A DNA stretch of 64,000 nt, taken from a virus. How positions within the stretch are numbered: position 1 is the stretch's first letter; every line of letters starts with the position of its first letter. The position numbers and the translations under genes were made by a program. Positions 37,248 to 47,369 of the stretch are shown in pieces. The stretch covers positions 1 through 64,000 of the IMG/VR virus record IMGVR_UViG_3300020452_000548; one strand, 5' to 3'. The notes beneath the pieces are model-generated. The model searched no databases. It worked only from the letters and a program-made list of their open reading frames with translations, and was not told the DNA's origin.

Positions 37248-40200
37248 TGACTCGTTATACCAAGCAGTTATACCCCGCAGTAGTCAAACCATTAGCTGGT
37301 GCATCCGGTTATCCCGCAAGCGGTTATTTCGCCATGCACATTACTTATCCCAATACTGAATACGCAGATGATGTTACCACTTGGCAGTATGGTGCTAATA
37401 GCAATAACTGGAAGCAAGGGCTAACGGTACTTATTAGAACGCCATTAGCAACATCTTCTGTACCATCTGAAGCTGACAATGTAATAGTGGTTGATTTGCA
37501 TCAGCTCAATGCTGATTTGGGCAGTAATGGAACAGGCTTCACATACAACTTAGGAAGCCAAGAAGCAACAAGAGCTATCGCTGCGAAAATAAACAGTAGG
37601 CGGGTAAAACAGGTATCAAAGAACGGAACAAGGTATCTTCGAGCAAGGTATGTTAGAATGTCTGGGAAGCCGACATACACAGGATCTGCGTTTAGAACAA
37701 CAAGCGATAGCAATTTGATATTGAGGTTTGACGGGGCTTACAGAAATGGATTCCCTTCCGATTTGCCTACAACAGGAACAATTACTTACAATGATTCCAG
37801 TCATACAAATCTAACTTTGAATTACACTAACATATCTGGATATTACTATGGCCCTAAGCGATTAGGCCATGTAGTCACAGGACAGGATAGCAAAGCCAAC
37901 TTCACTATTACAGAAAACCTATCATCAACTATTACTCAAGTGAGTAGCCATCCTGATACACTTAGCGGTGCAACCTTTGAGATTGCGGGTGAGCCGGAGA
38001 AGCATACAATAGTGCTTACTTGGGAACAACGGGCTACAAGCCCGAATTGGGATAGCGATCACAACTATTGGTCGCCAGCTAATGGTGGCCCAGTAATTCA
38101 AGGATTGGGGCAAAGCGTTCCTACATGGAATCTGTTAGCTAAACCGTTAGATGGGGGCAACATGGGGCTACCTGCGACTAACTACGATTGTAAGGGGTCA
38201 GTAGCAACAGCTCATTCATCGGGACACGGATATGTCCGATTTAGCATAGAGGGACTTAACTCATGCGACCTGCCCGATATTCCCCCGCCTGATTACACAG
38301 TAACACAGCCATCTCTTAGAGGAATCACAAAGGTTGATTCAGATACCACAGGTTCTAACAAGGTTAAGATGGCGAATATGGAATATGGGACTAAGCTACC
38401 TATGACTTCGGGAGATATACTCCATACTAAGGAAGGATACAAGGCAACAACAGGCACATCCACGAATATAGTCGCCCATACTACTGATGAATTAACATCC
38501 GTGACCACATATTCTGGTGACTTTGTAGCTCAAGGTCTGAAATATGATAACGATAGGTACGCCCCTCGACCCATATTCACTACCAAATCCTTGAACACAT
38601 CATCCAAAGTTAGGGGGTTGCAGATAAGTAATGAGAATATGGTCTTTGATGATTTGACTACCAAAGACGACCAAGGCAACATATTGACTTTATTCGGTGG
38701 TTCGCCTTGGGGCGTAGTGATTCAAGATTACAAGCTACAGAACACAAGAGAAGATCCAATTACAGGAGAAGAAGTTACAGGGCCATCAACAACAGACGGC
38801 AAATTAACGCCAAATCTCGCAATCCAGCTTCCAGACCCATCCGAAATACCGGGAGAAATATTCGTTAGAAGCGGGCATGATCGCATCCAAGCTCATTCAA
38901 ACATGACTTGGGGGTTGGGTGGATTGACCGCCCCCGACCCTCGAAAACCCGGTATAGCTGAGGATTCAAACGAAGCTTCCCAATTTGACACTCATGACCG
39001 CACACTAATTTTCCACACACAAAGGCTTCTGCATCCCGATTTAAGCACGAAACAGGGTCTAACCCCTCATACCCCCGCTGGTGCTGTTCCAAGCGGTACT
39101 ACACGCTTATTCTCAGCACATAGAATAACTGACCATGCAGAAAGAGGTTCGGTATTGACTCAAACGAACAACGGTAGCCCCACAGGAAATGCCTATCCAC
39201 ACCATAGAATACGCTTTGCACGGCAAGGACACAGTTTCGTTACCCCGTTAATGCACCGAGGCACACCGTCTGCTATGAGGCGACAATTGCATCGTTCTCA
39301 CGGTTCTTCCTACACTTTGTTGTTTGAAGCTGAAACAGAACACAAGCATCATGGCTTTGGATCGGGTAAGAGTTCTAACAGCACTACCGTATTTGAGCTT
39401 GATACGCTTGATACAAAGGCTCAGACGGGGTATGACCACTCAACAGGTTCTTTTGCCTCAGACGGGCTTCCATTGGGTGAAATTAAGGGATTCAGATTGC
39501 CCGATGTGAAAGCTGCATACAACTCAGTCACGCCAAGAGATGATTTGGACTACCTTATTGCACCCGGACAAGAACACACTAAACGATTAGGGGCGGGGAA
39601 TCAAGTCAGAAGGGGTGCATTAAGTGAAGATGCTTCCTTCTCAGTAGCTGGCCCTACAAAGCTCACTTTAGCTACTGCATTATCGGGCGGAACACGCTAT
39701 AACACGGCCTCAGAAGTCAGTATAAACGGTATATTGCTTGGGGACTACCATCTCGGTGGTGGCTCTCCAATACCTACAATTACCTATGTTGGTTCGTCTG
39801 CTTACTTCGTAACAGGAAGGGAAGAAGGCGTAGCAGTACCCCGAATCGGCACGGAGTTAGCAACAGTCCCACCTCTCTTGTGTCACGACCCTGAGTATGT
39901 CAATTTGGCTGCACGGAATAGTGGGGGTGGTGGTATAACGGCAAGCAACGCAGATTTAGCTCTCCTTGGTGCTTCGAACACCGGAACGGGTGCAAAACCT
40001 GACGCATTTCTATGTAATTGGCTTGCCGAATACAATCATCCCGCTTTCTTTGGAACAAGCCGAGAACACTTCCTCACATTCCGCTATCGGGAAGCAGGGA
40101 TGCCCCGTTCTCTCAACTACCCACCCGTAAGAGGACTGTATCTGCGTAATCATTCACACGCATCCACCACAGCTCAAGCTGAAAACGCACTTCCGATAGA

Positions 40201-43200
40201 ACGACTATATGTGTATCAATGGCTTCAGAATTATGGATACAACGGATTGAATGCTGGAGGACATGGGAATACAGATGGTTTGCGTAGTGCGAATGCTGTC
40301 CTTATGGGTCATACTACTGTTAGAGAACCGCACGGCACTATCAGATTACTCAAACAATATGAGAATATAAGATACTCAAGAGGTGAAGGTATAGGAGATG
40401 GTATCAATCCAGAGAGAGAAGGTGGTATCATATCTTATGATGTGGATACCGATAGTCAAACTTTCACGAAATATATAGCAGTTAGAGATAGTATGGTCGC
40501 CTATGATATGAGTAGGAGATTACCAATAAGGGCATGGGGCATTAGGACAGCTTCAGATGCACTGGATATGTTAGCGGGCGACCCCAATGAAGGCACTAAC
40601 ACACAAGGAGTATATGGTAAGGCAAGATTTGACGGTGGAATACATGATTCCGTTCAGAAAATACCTAACGCCACAGATCACGGTGCTTCTTGGTTCTTCG
40701 ACAAAGATTACTCCGGTGTTGAGCGTTCAACCCCTATTGGATTAGTCCTTAGCGGGCATACGGCTGATGCTACACCTTACTCAAGCACAGTAAGAAGGTC
40801 TAATCTGCCCGTCAATTCGGGAGAGTCACCAATTGGTATCGGAATTACATTAGGACTTGAATCTGGGGGGATGACTCTCCCTACATCCATGCCCGCAGGT
40901 CTTTGGGATACAGAATACCTTGAAACACCGTTGAAAGCAAGACCTCACAACAAAGGTTCGGATCCATTCATTGACCTAACGCAATATACTGGTTCAAAAT
41001 CCTACGATCAATCAAAATCGAGTTCTGCTGTCGGTGAAACAACAGCATTTGGGGTAACAGGTGGCTTCTATCACCTTCGAGGAAATGCTTTGCATACCAA
41101 TGCGTCAGCAATTGACCATTCAGGGATGCGTCAGCTCGCTGCATCTAACGGTGAGAAGAAAACACACTATCCTACAACAGGATGGGGAGAGGCTACATAC
41201 AATTCAAGTAATAACGCCACTAAAACCGTGAAAGCAATTCCTCTATCTGAAATAGCCGACCATCGCCAAGTTCAATCAAGAACCGAACCAAGATTGGGAT
41301 TGATTATTGATACTGAGAATGAAAGAAACCTCAATAAAACGGTTGAATACCAAATTATGGGAACAAAAGCGACCTCTCTAAATACAGACTTATCAGTAGG
41401 TCAGCACTTCCCAATCACGCCTTCTTGGGTTGTTAAGACCAAGCTTGAGAAAGACGCATTCACACTTGATGGGGGGGCAGGTAGCACAGTCACCCACTCA
41501 AATGAATATGTAGCTCCGACATGGAGTCCAGATAGTGATGATGCAAAGGGAATGGGCGGTGCTGCAATAACGGCACTATCACTCACAGCAGGTGGTTCGG
41601 GATATTCTGATGGAACATTAACAGCTTCTGGTGGTGGCGGTTCAAGCTTTGCAGGTACTTACATCGTGAATAAATCTGTATCTGGACTATCTCATAGCGG
41701 TGGTTCAGGGGCTTACAGCTCAAGTGAAACGGGGGGAAGCATATCGGTATCGGGTGGTAATCCTACAACGGCTTTTACAGGAACATATACGACTACATCA
41801 GATGGTGCTGCGGTTTCTTCAATTTCAATTTCTTCTGCGGGTAGCGGATACAACAACACCAATGCGGGCTGTGGAGTATCGGGTGGGGGCGGTTCTAACT
41901 TTGCAGCTACTTACTATGTAGGACACGCACTTTCAGCAGTAGATGTAACAGGCTCAACTGCTATGCGATTGAGTGATTCCTTTGAAGCGGGTTCGTCATG
42001 GAGATTATTGATTAACGGTGCTAAAAGTGGTAGCGATTATTATCCTAACACCAATGCTACGCAAGCTATACTAACATTGAATCTAAATGAAGTAACTCAA
42101 GTGCTTACAAATAATACACTTTCTGGGGGCAACCATTTCCAATCTAATCACACCTTGTCTTACGAATTACAATTTAACGCAGGTTCACTGTGGGAAGCTT
42201 ATCCCGGAAATTACCAATTCGGCAACGGTGCGCCAACCGTGACTCTAAACACGGCTGCGAGTTCGGGAACAGTAAGGCAGATCCATGTTACTAACTATGG
42301 TTCGGGATACACATCTAACCCCACAGTAACAGCTCCTTTGCTTCTTGGCGGGATTACGCTTGCATCTCTTTCACCGACTCTTGCATCTGCTACTCGTTCT
42401 TTGAGTGGTGTATCAACAACTAATGCAGGTGCAGGGTATGAAACAGCACCTACCTTATCTATTCCTCATGGAACAGTAACTGCCTCTATGACCTCAACAG
42501 GATCGGTAAAGAGCATTACCATGACAAATGGGGGTTCGGGTTATACTTCAGAACCTACAATCGTATTCAGTAATGCAGGGTCAAATGCGTTAGTGTCCGT
42601 AACTGTTGGTTCGGGTACAACAGAAGAACCCGTAGTGCATTCAAATAGCCATGCACTTGACGCTTGGGCAGTTAGGGGTTCAGCAGATTTACCTGCTTGG
42701 GGCGGAGTCTATGTCCTTCGTAAGAGCTACCTAAACAGATCACAAGAGGGGTCATTATCTACTGAGATATTCGGCACGGGCGGAAAACCGATGACCAGTC
42801 ATCCTCGAAGAAAGTATGTTGATTATATCGTTAGACCTGTAAGGCCGTTGAAGTTATTTGGTTTTGCATCAAGCCTTCTGCAAGATGGTTGGACTCATGG
42901 TGCGAGATGTAAAACGACCAATACTGATAACATAGCATATCAGCCATTCACAAGAGATGGAAGATATGGTCTGTTTGAAACCGATGTATCTCAAGGACTA
43001 GGCAACAGTAGTTTCGTTGGCTCACCCGAAGGTGCATTCACTATGGATTGGCCTGATGCGAATGACTACGACATAGCGTGGCATCTGATTCCAACGGCAT
43101 CTATGCTTCAATTCTTCAAATCAGACGCAGCTCGAAAAACAATTGACGGTTCATTTAACCCAGAGATAGAACCCCGATATTCTCAAACGCTTCATCCCGG

Positions 43201-45064
43201 TGGTGGTGAGCCGATATATCAAACACAAGTTCGTTATATCAACGATGGAACAGGCATTGGTGGCGACTTTGCTAAGCACGGATTAGAAGATGAGGTCACG
43301 CACATCTCAATGAAATCATTGATGAGAACCTATCCTTCTTTTGAAGTCAAATCCCACTATACTGCGGGTAGCACCTTCCTAATACTTGATGATGCAAGCA
43401 TACTTCCCTCATCCGGTGTCTTATTCATACCGGGAATAAGCGGCAAGTTTTCTTACTCCGCTAAATCGGGCAACAAGCTCACGCAATCCGGCAACACTAT
43501 CACAGGATACACATCTGTTGGGGATTTAGAAGGCAAGGTGTTGCATTACACAACCGTAGCCTCACCATCAACCATCAACGACATAAGGTCGCTCACACTA
43601 CCCTATCCAGTCATACCAACATTAACGGACAACACACTTGTAATAGCTAAATTGGAATCAGACAGCTGGAGAAGATACGATACATCATTAGATTCCGTGA
43701 AAGAAACATCTCTAACATATCGTGGCCTATTGGAATACGATCCATCCGACTTTATCATGACCAGTCAAAGGCCATTGAAGATAGCCAACAGTAAGAATAT
43801 AGCTGAGCTGAAAAACATATCAACATCTATTCAAAAGATAAGAATTGATGGTAGGGAGCTGTCTGAAACATTCTCTCCACCATATCTATTTGATAAGAAT
43901 GGTATGAGATTGAGAGTAGGTGGAGTCAAGATTGAAAACCACACCACATCCTTAATTTTCAAGAATATCAATGCAGATACATTATCCGATCATGGTTTGG
44001 ATGTGGAGAATGGTATTCTTCTGGGCCAGTTAGGGTATGTAGGTATCAGAACATCGGATGCAGCTTTGATGATGTTAGATGATGCTGAAGCTGATGTGGC
44101 GGGATACAATGTTACACCGACTTCTGCGTTGATTGCTAATGATAGAGATATATCTGATACACTCAAAGCTCATCCTTCATTACGCATCATCAATGACCAT
44201 TCTTCAACATTCGTAGCTCGAAAGACAAGGGGCATAAGCATCATGGAAGCAATAAAGAATCTGACTCAGTTAGATGGTCGCCAGCTCGTCAATGAAAGAA
44301 ATGGCGGGCTGATATACGGCAGTAGTACCTTCAAAAATAAGGGTGCTACTATCGGTATGGGGAGTATCGTCAAGTCGGTTGGAGTTAGTCGTATGATAGA
44401 TTCGCCTAATGAAGTGATTGTTAGTGGTGATGATTTAGCTTCTAATGAGAAGGTATTCGTTGCTATCAAAGACCCAGAAAGGATGAGAAGCGAAGCAGGT
44501 AGGGGTGCTACATCCAACTTAGCAAGAGTTCTAAGACAAAACATTCCCGGTTTGAAAACCAAACAGGAAGCCATGAAGTTAGCCAAGTCAATCTTAGCAA
44601 GAACGGAGAATACCACACCTGTAATAGAAATCAAGGGTGCTGTTCGAGCTACAGATATAACACCCGGAGATATGATTAACATTGATTTACCACTACATGG
44701 TCTAAGGGGAGAATATGCTGTCTTTGAGTCTGAACACAATTACAATCGGCTTGAGAGTAACTTTGTAGTAGGCCAATATGACAAAGGAATTGAAGGTCTG
44801 CTGTCCGATCTGCAATCTGTATCTTCAACGAATGAACCAACAGATGAGTCAGCTTCTACGATTGTAGATTTGGTTGAGCTTGCAGTATCTGGGGCTATCA
44901 AAGTAAAGGCGGTTCATCGTATATCAGTTCGTTCCGTGAGCAATAGAGGATTCCTCATCGGTGCGAAAGAGGCAAAAGGAATGGGGAAAATAGGTGTGCG
45001 TAGTGGGAATAAGCGAGCTTTGCCTATCGGTCAATCAAAATCAATATTTTATGTGGTGAAATAA
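37247..45064 (+). CDS. giant tail hub protein
   Basis: 2605 aa from ATG 37247, which overlaps the previous stop as TGATG; ATG 37241 is an alternative. The first about 1400 residues are mixed beta with many His and Thr residues and no clear family. Residues about 1440-1800 hold Gly-rich GSGY repeats (TAGGSGYSDGTLTASGGGGS, ISSAGSGYNNTNAG, VTNYGSGYTSNPTVTAP, MTNGGSGYTSEPTIVFS). The last about 350 residues (ISIMEAIKNLTQLDGRQLVN, KTKQEAMKLAKSILARTEN, IEIKGAVRATDITPGDMINI) match the pattern of gp27/gpD-type hub domains that close the tail tube. A hub with large surface additions is the likely reading. Confidence 0.75.
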   Translation: MTRYTKQLYPAVVKPLAGASGYPASGYFAMHITYPNTEYADDVTTWQYGANSNNWKQGLTVLIRTPLATSSVPSEADNVIVVDLHQLNADLGSNGTGFTYNLGSQEATRAIAAKINSRRVKQVSKNGTRYLRARYVRMSGKPTYTGSAFRTTSDSNLILRFDGAYRNGFPSDLPTTGTITYNDSSHTNLTLNYTNISGYYYGPKRLGHVVTGQDSKANFTITENLSSTITQVSSHPDTLSGATFEIAGEPEKHTIVLTWEQRATSPNWDSDHNYWSPANGGPVIQGLGQSVPTWNLLAKPLDGGNMGLPATNYDCKGSVATAHSSGHGYVRFSIEGLNSCDLPDIPPPDYTVTQPSLRGITKVDSDTTGSNKVKMANMEYGTKLPMTSGDILHTKEGYKATTGTSTNIVAHTTDELTSVTTYSGDFVAQGLKYDNDRYAPRPIFTTKSLNTSSKVRGLQISNENMVFDDLTTKDDQGNILTLFGGSPWGVVIQDYKLQNTREDPITGEEVTGPSTTDGKLTPNLAIQLPDPSEIPGEIFVRSGHDRIQAHSNMTWGLGGLTAPDPRKPGIAEDSNEASQFDTHDRTLIFHTQRLLHPDLSTKQGLTPHTPAGAVPSGTTRLFSAHRITDHAERGSVLTQTNNGSPTGNAYPHHRIRFARQGHSFVTPLMHRGTPSAMRRQLHRSHGSSYTLLFEAETEHKHHGFGSGKSSNSTTVFELDTLDTKAQTGYDHSTGSFASDGLPLGEIKGFRLPDVKAAYNSVTPRDDLDYLIAPGQEHTKRLGAGNQVRRGALSEDASFSVAGPTKLTLATALSGGTRYNTASEVSINGILLGDYHLGGGSPIPTITYVGSSAYFVTGREEGVAVPRIGTELATVPPLLCHDPEYVNLAARNSGGGGITASNADLALLGASNTGTGAKPDAFLCNWLAEYNHPAFFGTSREHFLTFRYREAGMPRSLNYPPVRGLYLRNHSHASTTAQAENALPIERLYVYQWLQNYGYNGLNAGGHGNTDGLRSANAVLMGHTTVREPHGTIRLLKQYENIRYSRGEGIGDGINPEREGGIISYDVDTDSQTFTKYIAVRDSMVAYDMSRRLPIRAWGIRTASDALDMLAGDPNEGTNTQGVYGKARFDGGIHDSVQKIPNATDHGASWFFDKDYSGVERSTPIGLVLSGHTADATPYSSTVRRSNLPVNSGESPIGIGITLGLESGGMTLPTSMPAGLWDTEYLETPLKARPHNKGSDPFIDLTQYTGSKSYDQSKSSSAVGETTAFGVTGGFYHLRGNALHTNASAIDHSGMRQLAASNGEKKTHYPTTGWGEATYNSSNNATKTVKAIPLSEIADHRQVQSRTEPRLGLIIDTENERNLNKTVEYQIMGTKATSLNTDLSVGQHFPITPSWVVKTKLEKDAFTLDGGAGSTVTHSNEYVAPTWSPDSDDAKGMGGAAITALSLTAGGSGYSDGTLTASGGGGSSFAGTYIVNKSVSGLSHSGGSGAYSSSETGGSISVSGGNPTTAFTGTYTTTSDGAAVSSISISSAGSGYNNTNAGCGVSGGGGSNFAATYYVGHALSAVDVTGSTAMRLSDSFEAGSSWRLLINGAKSGSDYYPNTNATQAILTLNLNEVTQVLTNNTLSGGNHFQSNHTLSYELQFNAGSLWEAYPGNYQFGNGAPTVTLNTAASSGTVRQIHVTNYGSGYTSNPTVTAPLLLGGITLASLSPTLASATRSLSGVSTTNAGAGYETAPTLSIPHGTVTASMTSTGSVKSITMTNGGSGYTSEPTIVFSNAGSNALVSVTVGSGTTEEPVVHSNSHALDAWAVRGSADLPAWGGVYVLRKSYLNRSQEGSLSTEIFGTGGKPMTSHPRRKYVDYIVRPVRPLKLFGFASSLLQDGWTHGARCKTTNTDNIAYQPFTRDGRYGLFETDVSQGLGNSSFVGSPEGAFTMDWPDANDYDIAWHLIPTASMLQFFKSDAARKTIDGSFNPEIEPRYSQTLHPGGGEPIYQTQVRYINDGTGIGGDFAKHGLEDEVTHISMKSLMRTYPSFEVKSHYTAGSTFLILDDASILPSSGVLFIPGISGKFSYSAKSGNKLTQSGNTITGYTSVGDLEGKVLHYTTVASPSTINDIRSLTLPYPVIPTLTDNTLVIAKLESDSWRRYDTSLDSVKETSLTYRGLLEYDPSDFIMTSQRPLKIANSKNIAELKNISTSIQKIRIDGRELSETFSPPYLFDKNGMRLRVGGVKIENHTTSLIFKNINADTLSDHGLDVENGILLGQLGYVGIRTSDAALMMLDDAEADVAGYNVTPTSALIANDRDISDTLKAHPSLRIINDHSSTFVARKTRGISIMEAIKNLTQLDGRQLVNERNGGLIYGSSTFKNKGATIGMGSIVKSVGVSRMIDSPNEVIVSGDDLASNEKVFVAIKDPERMRSEAGRGATSNLARVLRQNIPGLKTKQEAMKLAKSILARTENTTPVIEIKGAVRATDITPGDMINIDLPLHGLRGEYAVFESEHNYNRLESNFVVGQYDKGIEGLLSDLQSVSSTNEPTDESASTIVDLVELAVSGAIKVKAVHRISVRSVSNRGFLIGAKEAKGMGKIGVRSGNKRALPIGQSKSIFYVVK

Positions 45065-45405
45065 TGCCTGTGTTAGATACTCTCAAGTCAGCTCTTACCG
45101 ACCATCTCTCCACATTAGTTACAAGGATGACATTGGGTTCAACGGGTGGAGATTCTTCAAGTAAAGACGGTGGGGCGGGTAATCCTCAGATTACAGTTAC
45201 GCCCAATGTAAGAAGGATAGATGATAGAACCCTATCTGTATCAGCTATATTTGATACTCAGCAATCCTCATCCCAATCAATCAAAGAGCTGGTAGTGCAT
45301 GGCGACACGGCACTTGACACCCCTGCCTACCGTGCTACATTCATGCCGATTACAAAGGACTCGACCAATGAAATAAAGGTGGATGTTCTACTGGAGGTAC
45401 GCTGA
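45064..45405 (+). CDS. small tail protein after the hub
   Basis: 113 aa; the ATG shares a base with the hub stop codon (TAATG), with GTGGTGA 4 nt upstream. An N-terminal helix (MPVLDTLKSALTDHLSTLVT) is followed by a Gly/Ser/Asp-rich link and a beta-rich part (IDDRTLSVSAIFDTQQSSSQ, TNEIKVDVLLEVR). No family recognised. By position it is a baseplate or fibre-joining component. The next, very small gene starts in its stop codon (TGATG). Confidence 0.7.
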   Translation: MPVLDTLKSALTDHLSTLVTRMTLGSTGGDSSSKDGGAGNPQITVTPNVRRIDDRTLSVSAIFDTQQSSSQSIKELVVHGDTALDTPAYRATFMPITKDSTNEIKVDVLLEVR

Positions 45406-45482
45406 TGGACTCATATTCTCAATTTCGCCACCGCCCCAATTTGCTGAAAAAAGCTGTCAGCATTGACAGGAGGGATAATTGA
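45405..45482 (+). CDS. 25-residue microprotein
   Basis: 26 codons including stop. The ATG shares a base with the upstream stop (TGATG) and has GGAGGT 6 nt ahead; its own stop shares a base with the next ATG (again TGATG), and its end supplies the AGGAGGG site of the next gene. The product is basic (starts MDSYSQFRHRPNLLKK). Tight coupling on both sides argues that it is translated, or at least carries ribosomes to the next gene. Function unknown; could be a coupling leader only. Confidence 0.5.
   Translation: MDSYSQFRHRPNLLKKAVSIDRRDN
45455..45468. repeat. inverted repeat TGTCAGCATTGACA
   Basis: Copy of the inverted repeat at 5820-5833 with one base changed in the spacer; here it lies inside the 25-codon gene, just upstream of the SD of the 382-aa fibre gene. 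Confidence 0.35.
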
Positions 45483-46630
45483 TGGCGGGCTTGGGTCAAG
45501 GGCATGAATCTGCGGAACAATCCTATCAGAATGATGGATTAAGAGATACTGATGTGTTAGCCAGTCCAACGCTGACTAACTTCAATGAGAGAGCTTTGTT
45601 GAATGGCGTAGTTCCGACTACAATAAATGATTACCACACATCAAACTCCAATCGAAACTCACATACAGTAGGAAATTGCTCGGTATCTAAGACTGGAACA
45701 AGTGTAGTGGTTGCAGCGGGTACTGTTCTATTGGATGGTATGTTCTATGAAATCTCAAGCACCACGATAGATATTACATCGGGGGGCAACGCTTCAAAGT
45801 TCTTGGGTGGGGCTATACCTACTCTTACGGGTGCGAATTATGAAAGAATACTATTGGTATATGTTGATCCTACAATATCGGGATACATCAAAATGGCCTT
45901 TGGCGATGAGATAGACACATCCGGTGGCTCATACCCTCAAAGCCCGTCTGGTCATTTGGTCAATCAATCAGTAGTTCTTGGTTCTTGCAGACTCACATAC
46001 AGTAGCGGTGTCGTAATTACTACCGTTGAAGATAAGAGGGTGTTTGTAAGACCCGGCCCTGTTCCTCTATCCGCATTAACCAATCACGCATCAAATGGTA
46101 GCTTCCCTGCTAACGATTTCATATCAGGCTCACAAGCAGGGACATTACCTGTAGCTAACTTGGGATTCCTATTCGCAAGAGATCCGGCAGGGATTACAAA
46201 CGCACAGGGTTCAGGGCAACTTCATTTGTTTTGGCAATCCGATCAAGGTTTAGGAGAAAACGCAGGTGGTGGTGGTGCTTACCAGCTGACCCCCACTCAT
46301 CGGACTTCAAAAAAGATATTTACATGGGATGCGACTTCATCAAAAACAATTACATTTGGAACAGATATTCTATACACACCCTTACAATCACAAGACCAAA
46401 CGGATTTGTATCTAATTGAAATAACAGCTTTTGATGTTAGCGATACAGGTTCAAATAAACTAAATGATGGTGTTTTGATTCAAGGGCCAAAGGGTGGTGG
46501 TGGCACACCTGCCGGAGAGTTCTATGTCGCAAGCGATGGTAATAGTATCACTATCCCTGCTCATACAGGGTACAATTCCGGTGGAGCTGATAGAATCATA
46601 CTTACTTACACCCATGCGGGGCATAACTGA
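45482..46630 (+). CDS. tail fibre / receptor-binding-region protein
   Basis: 382 aa from ATG 45482 with AGGAGGG 7 nt upstream; TTG 45479 is less likely. Residues about 45-200 are a beta-rich domain of the type found near the N-termini of tail fibres (TVGNCSVSKTGTSVVVAAGT, LLDGMFYEISSTTIDITSGG, YERILLVYVDPTISGYIKMA). A Ser/Gly/Pro-rich middle and a short beta-rich C-terminal domain (ITFGTDILYTPLQSQDQTDL, DRIILTYTHAGHN) follow. Probably attached to the baseplate. No enzymatic motif. Confidence 0.7.
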   Translation: MAGLGQGHESAEQSYQNDGLRDTDVLASPTLTNFNERALLNGVVPTTINDYHTSNSNRNSHTVGNCSVSKTGTSVVVAAGTVLLDGMFYEISSTTIDITSGGNASKFLGGAIPTLTGANYERILLVYVDPTISGYIKMAFGDEIDTSGGSYPQSPSGHLVNQSVVLGSCRLTYSSGVVITTVEDKRVFVRPGPVPLSALTNHASNGSFPANDFISGSQAGTLPVANLGFLFARDPAGITNAQGSGQLHLFWQSDQGLGENAGGGGAYQLTPTHRTSKKIFTWDATSSKTITFGTDILYTPLQSQDQTDLYLIEITAFDVSDTGSNKLNDGVLIQGPKGGGGTPAGEFYVASDGNSITIPAHTGYNSGGADRIILTYTHAGHN

Positions 46631-46845
46631 TGTTATCTGGTCGAGCAAGAGCTAAAGCATATCAAGATAAGATTAGTCAAGACTGTCCTGAATGCAATCA
46701 ACGGGTTTTAGCTATTCGAATAAACGGGTTCTATGCAGGGTCAAGAGATAGGATATTCCTGTGGGAATGCCCTATATGCGAGTCCGTTTGGAAGAAAACT
46801 CGGCCTAAAGTCCATGTATCATTGTCCGATGTGGGTCAAGCATGA
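46630..46845 (+). CDS. zinc-ribbon microprotein
   Basis: 71 aa; the ATG shares a base with the upstream stop (TGATG). Two Cys pairs (CPEC about residue 19, CPIC about residue 47) 28 residues apart around aromatic and Arg-rich strands (VLAIRINGFYAGSRDRIFLW) give a classic zinc ribbon. The following gene overlaps by 4 bp (ATGA). Placed between fibre and AW-motif genes; could bind nucleic acid or be structural. Function unknown. Confidence 0.75.
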   Translation: MLSGRARAKAYQDKISQDCPECNQRVLAIRINGFYAGSRDRIFLWECPICESVWKKTRPKVHVSLSDVGQA

Positions 46846-47369
46846 GCGATGCCTTTGACCAAGCTTGGGGTGTAGCAAAGGCATATCCCCTACTTTGGCC
46901 GAAAGAATTAGACAATGACCCCGATTTTGGTGATTTCTTCAATACCAGTGAGCCAAGTGCCTTCACCGTAATTCCTACTCAGCAAGGTCGTAGTAAAGGA
47001 AAAGGAGCTGCAAGCTTTGTTCGTTTGCCTAATCTATGGAGGGGAACATCAAGGAGAAGGAGAAATGAAAGCCCAGACGATAAAGAGCTGAGGCTTATTC
47101 ACGATTATTTGGAATCTGATGTGCATGAAGATGTTCATGTTGCTATGGATAATATCGGAGAAACATCAGATGTTCCGCTTCATAATGAAATCCCTGCTAC
47201 TATCGGCCAAGCACTACAATTTCAAAGAAGGCCAAGACACTTAGATCCTCATGACAAAACATGGGAGAATATTGATGCAGGGGTATCACCTACTAAGACA
47301 GCCGTTGATACTGCTTTTGGGCTTGCACCTCATCATCATCAAGCAAAAAGGGGGAATTACAAATGGTAA
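46842..47369 (+). CDS. AW-motif protein of unknown function
   Basis: 175 aa, ATGA overlap. The N-terminus is MSDAFDQAWGVAKAYP, which matches the N-terminus of the next gene (DPFDEAWDVAKG) and an internal segment of the protein at 10583 (FEKAWAVAKA). The rest is unrelated: an Arg/Lys-rich patch (GTSRRRRN about residues 68-75), an acidic helical part and a His-rich end. No enzyme family. A short shared N-terminal peptide on unlike proteins suggests a targeting or docking signal; experimentally untested. Confidence 0.7.
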   Translation: MSDAFDQAWGVAKAYPLLWPKELDNDPDFGDFFNTSEPSAFTVIPTQQGRSKGKGAASFVRLPNLWRGTSRRRRNESPDDKELRLIHDYLESDVHEDVHVAMDNIGETSDVPLHNEIPATIGQALQFQRRPRHLDPHDKTWENIDAGVSPTKTAVDTAFGLAPHHHQAKRGNYKW

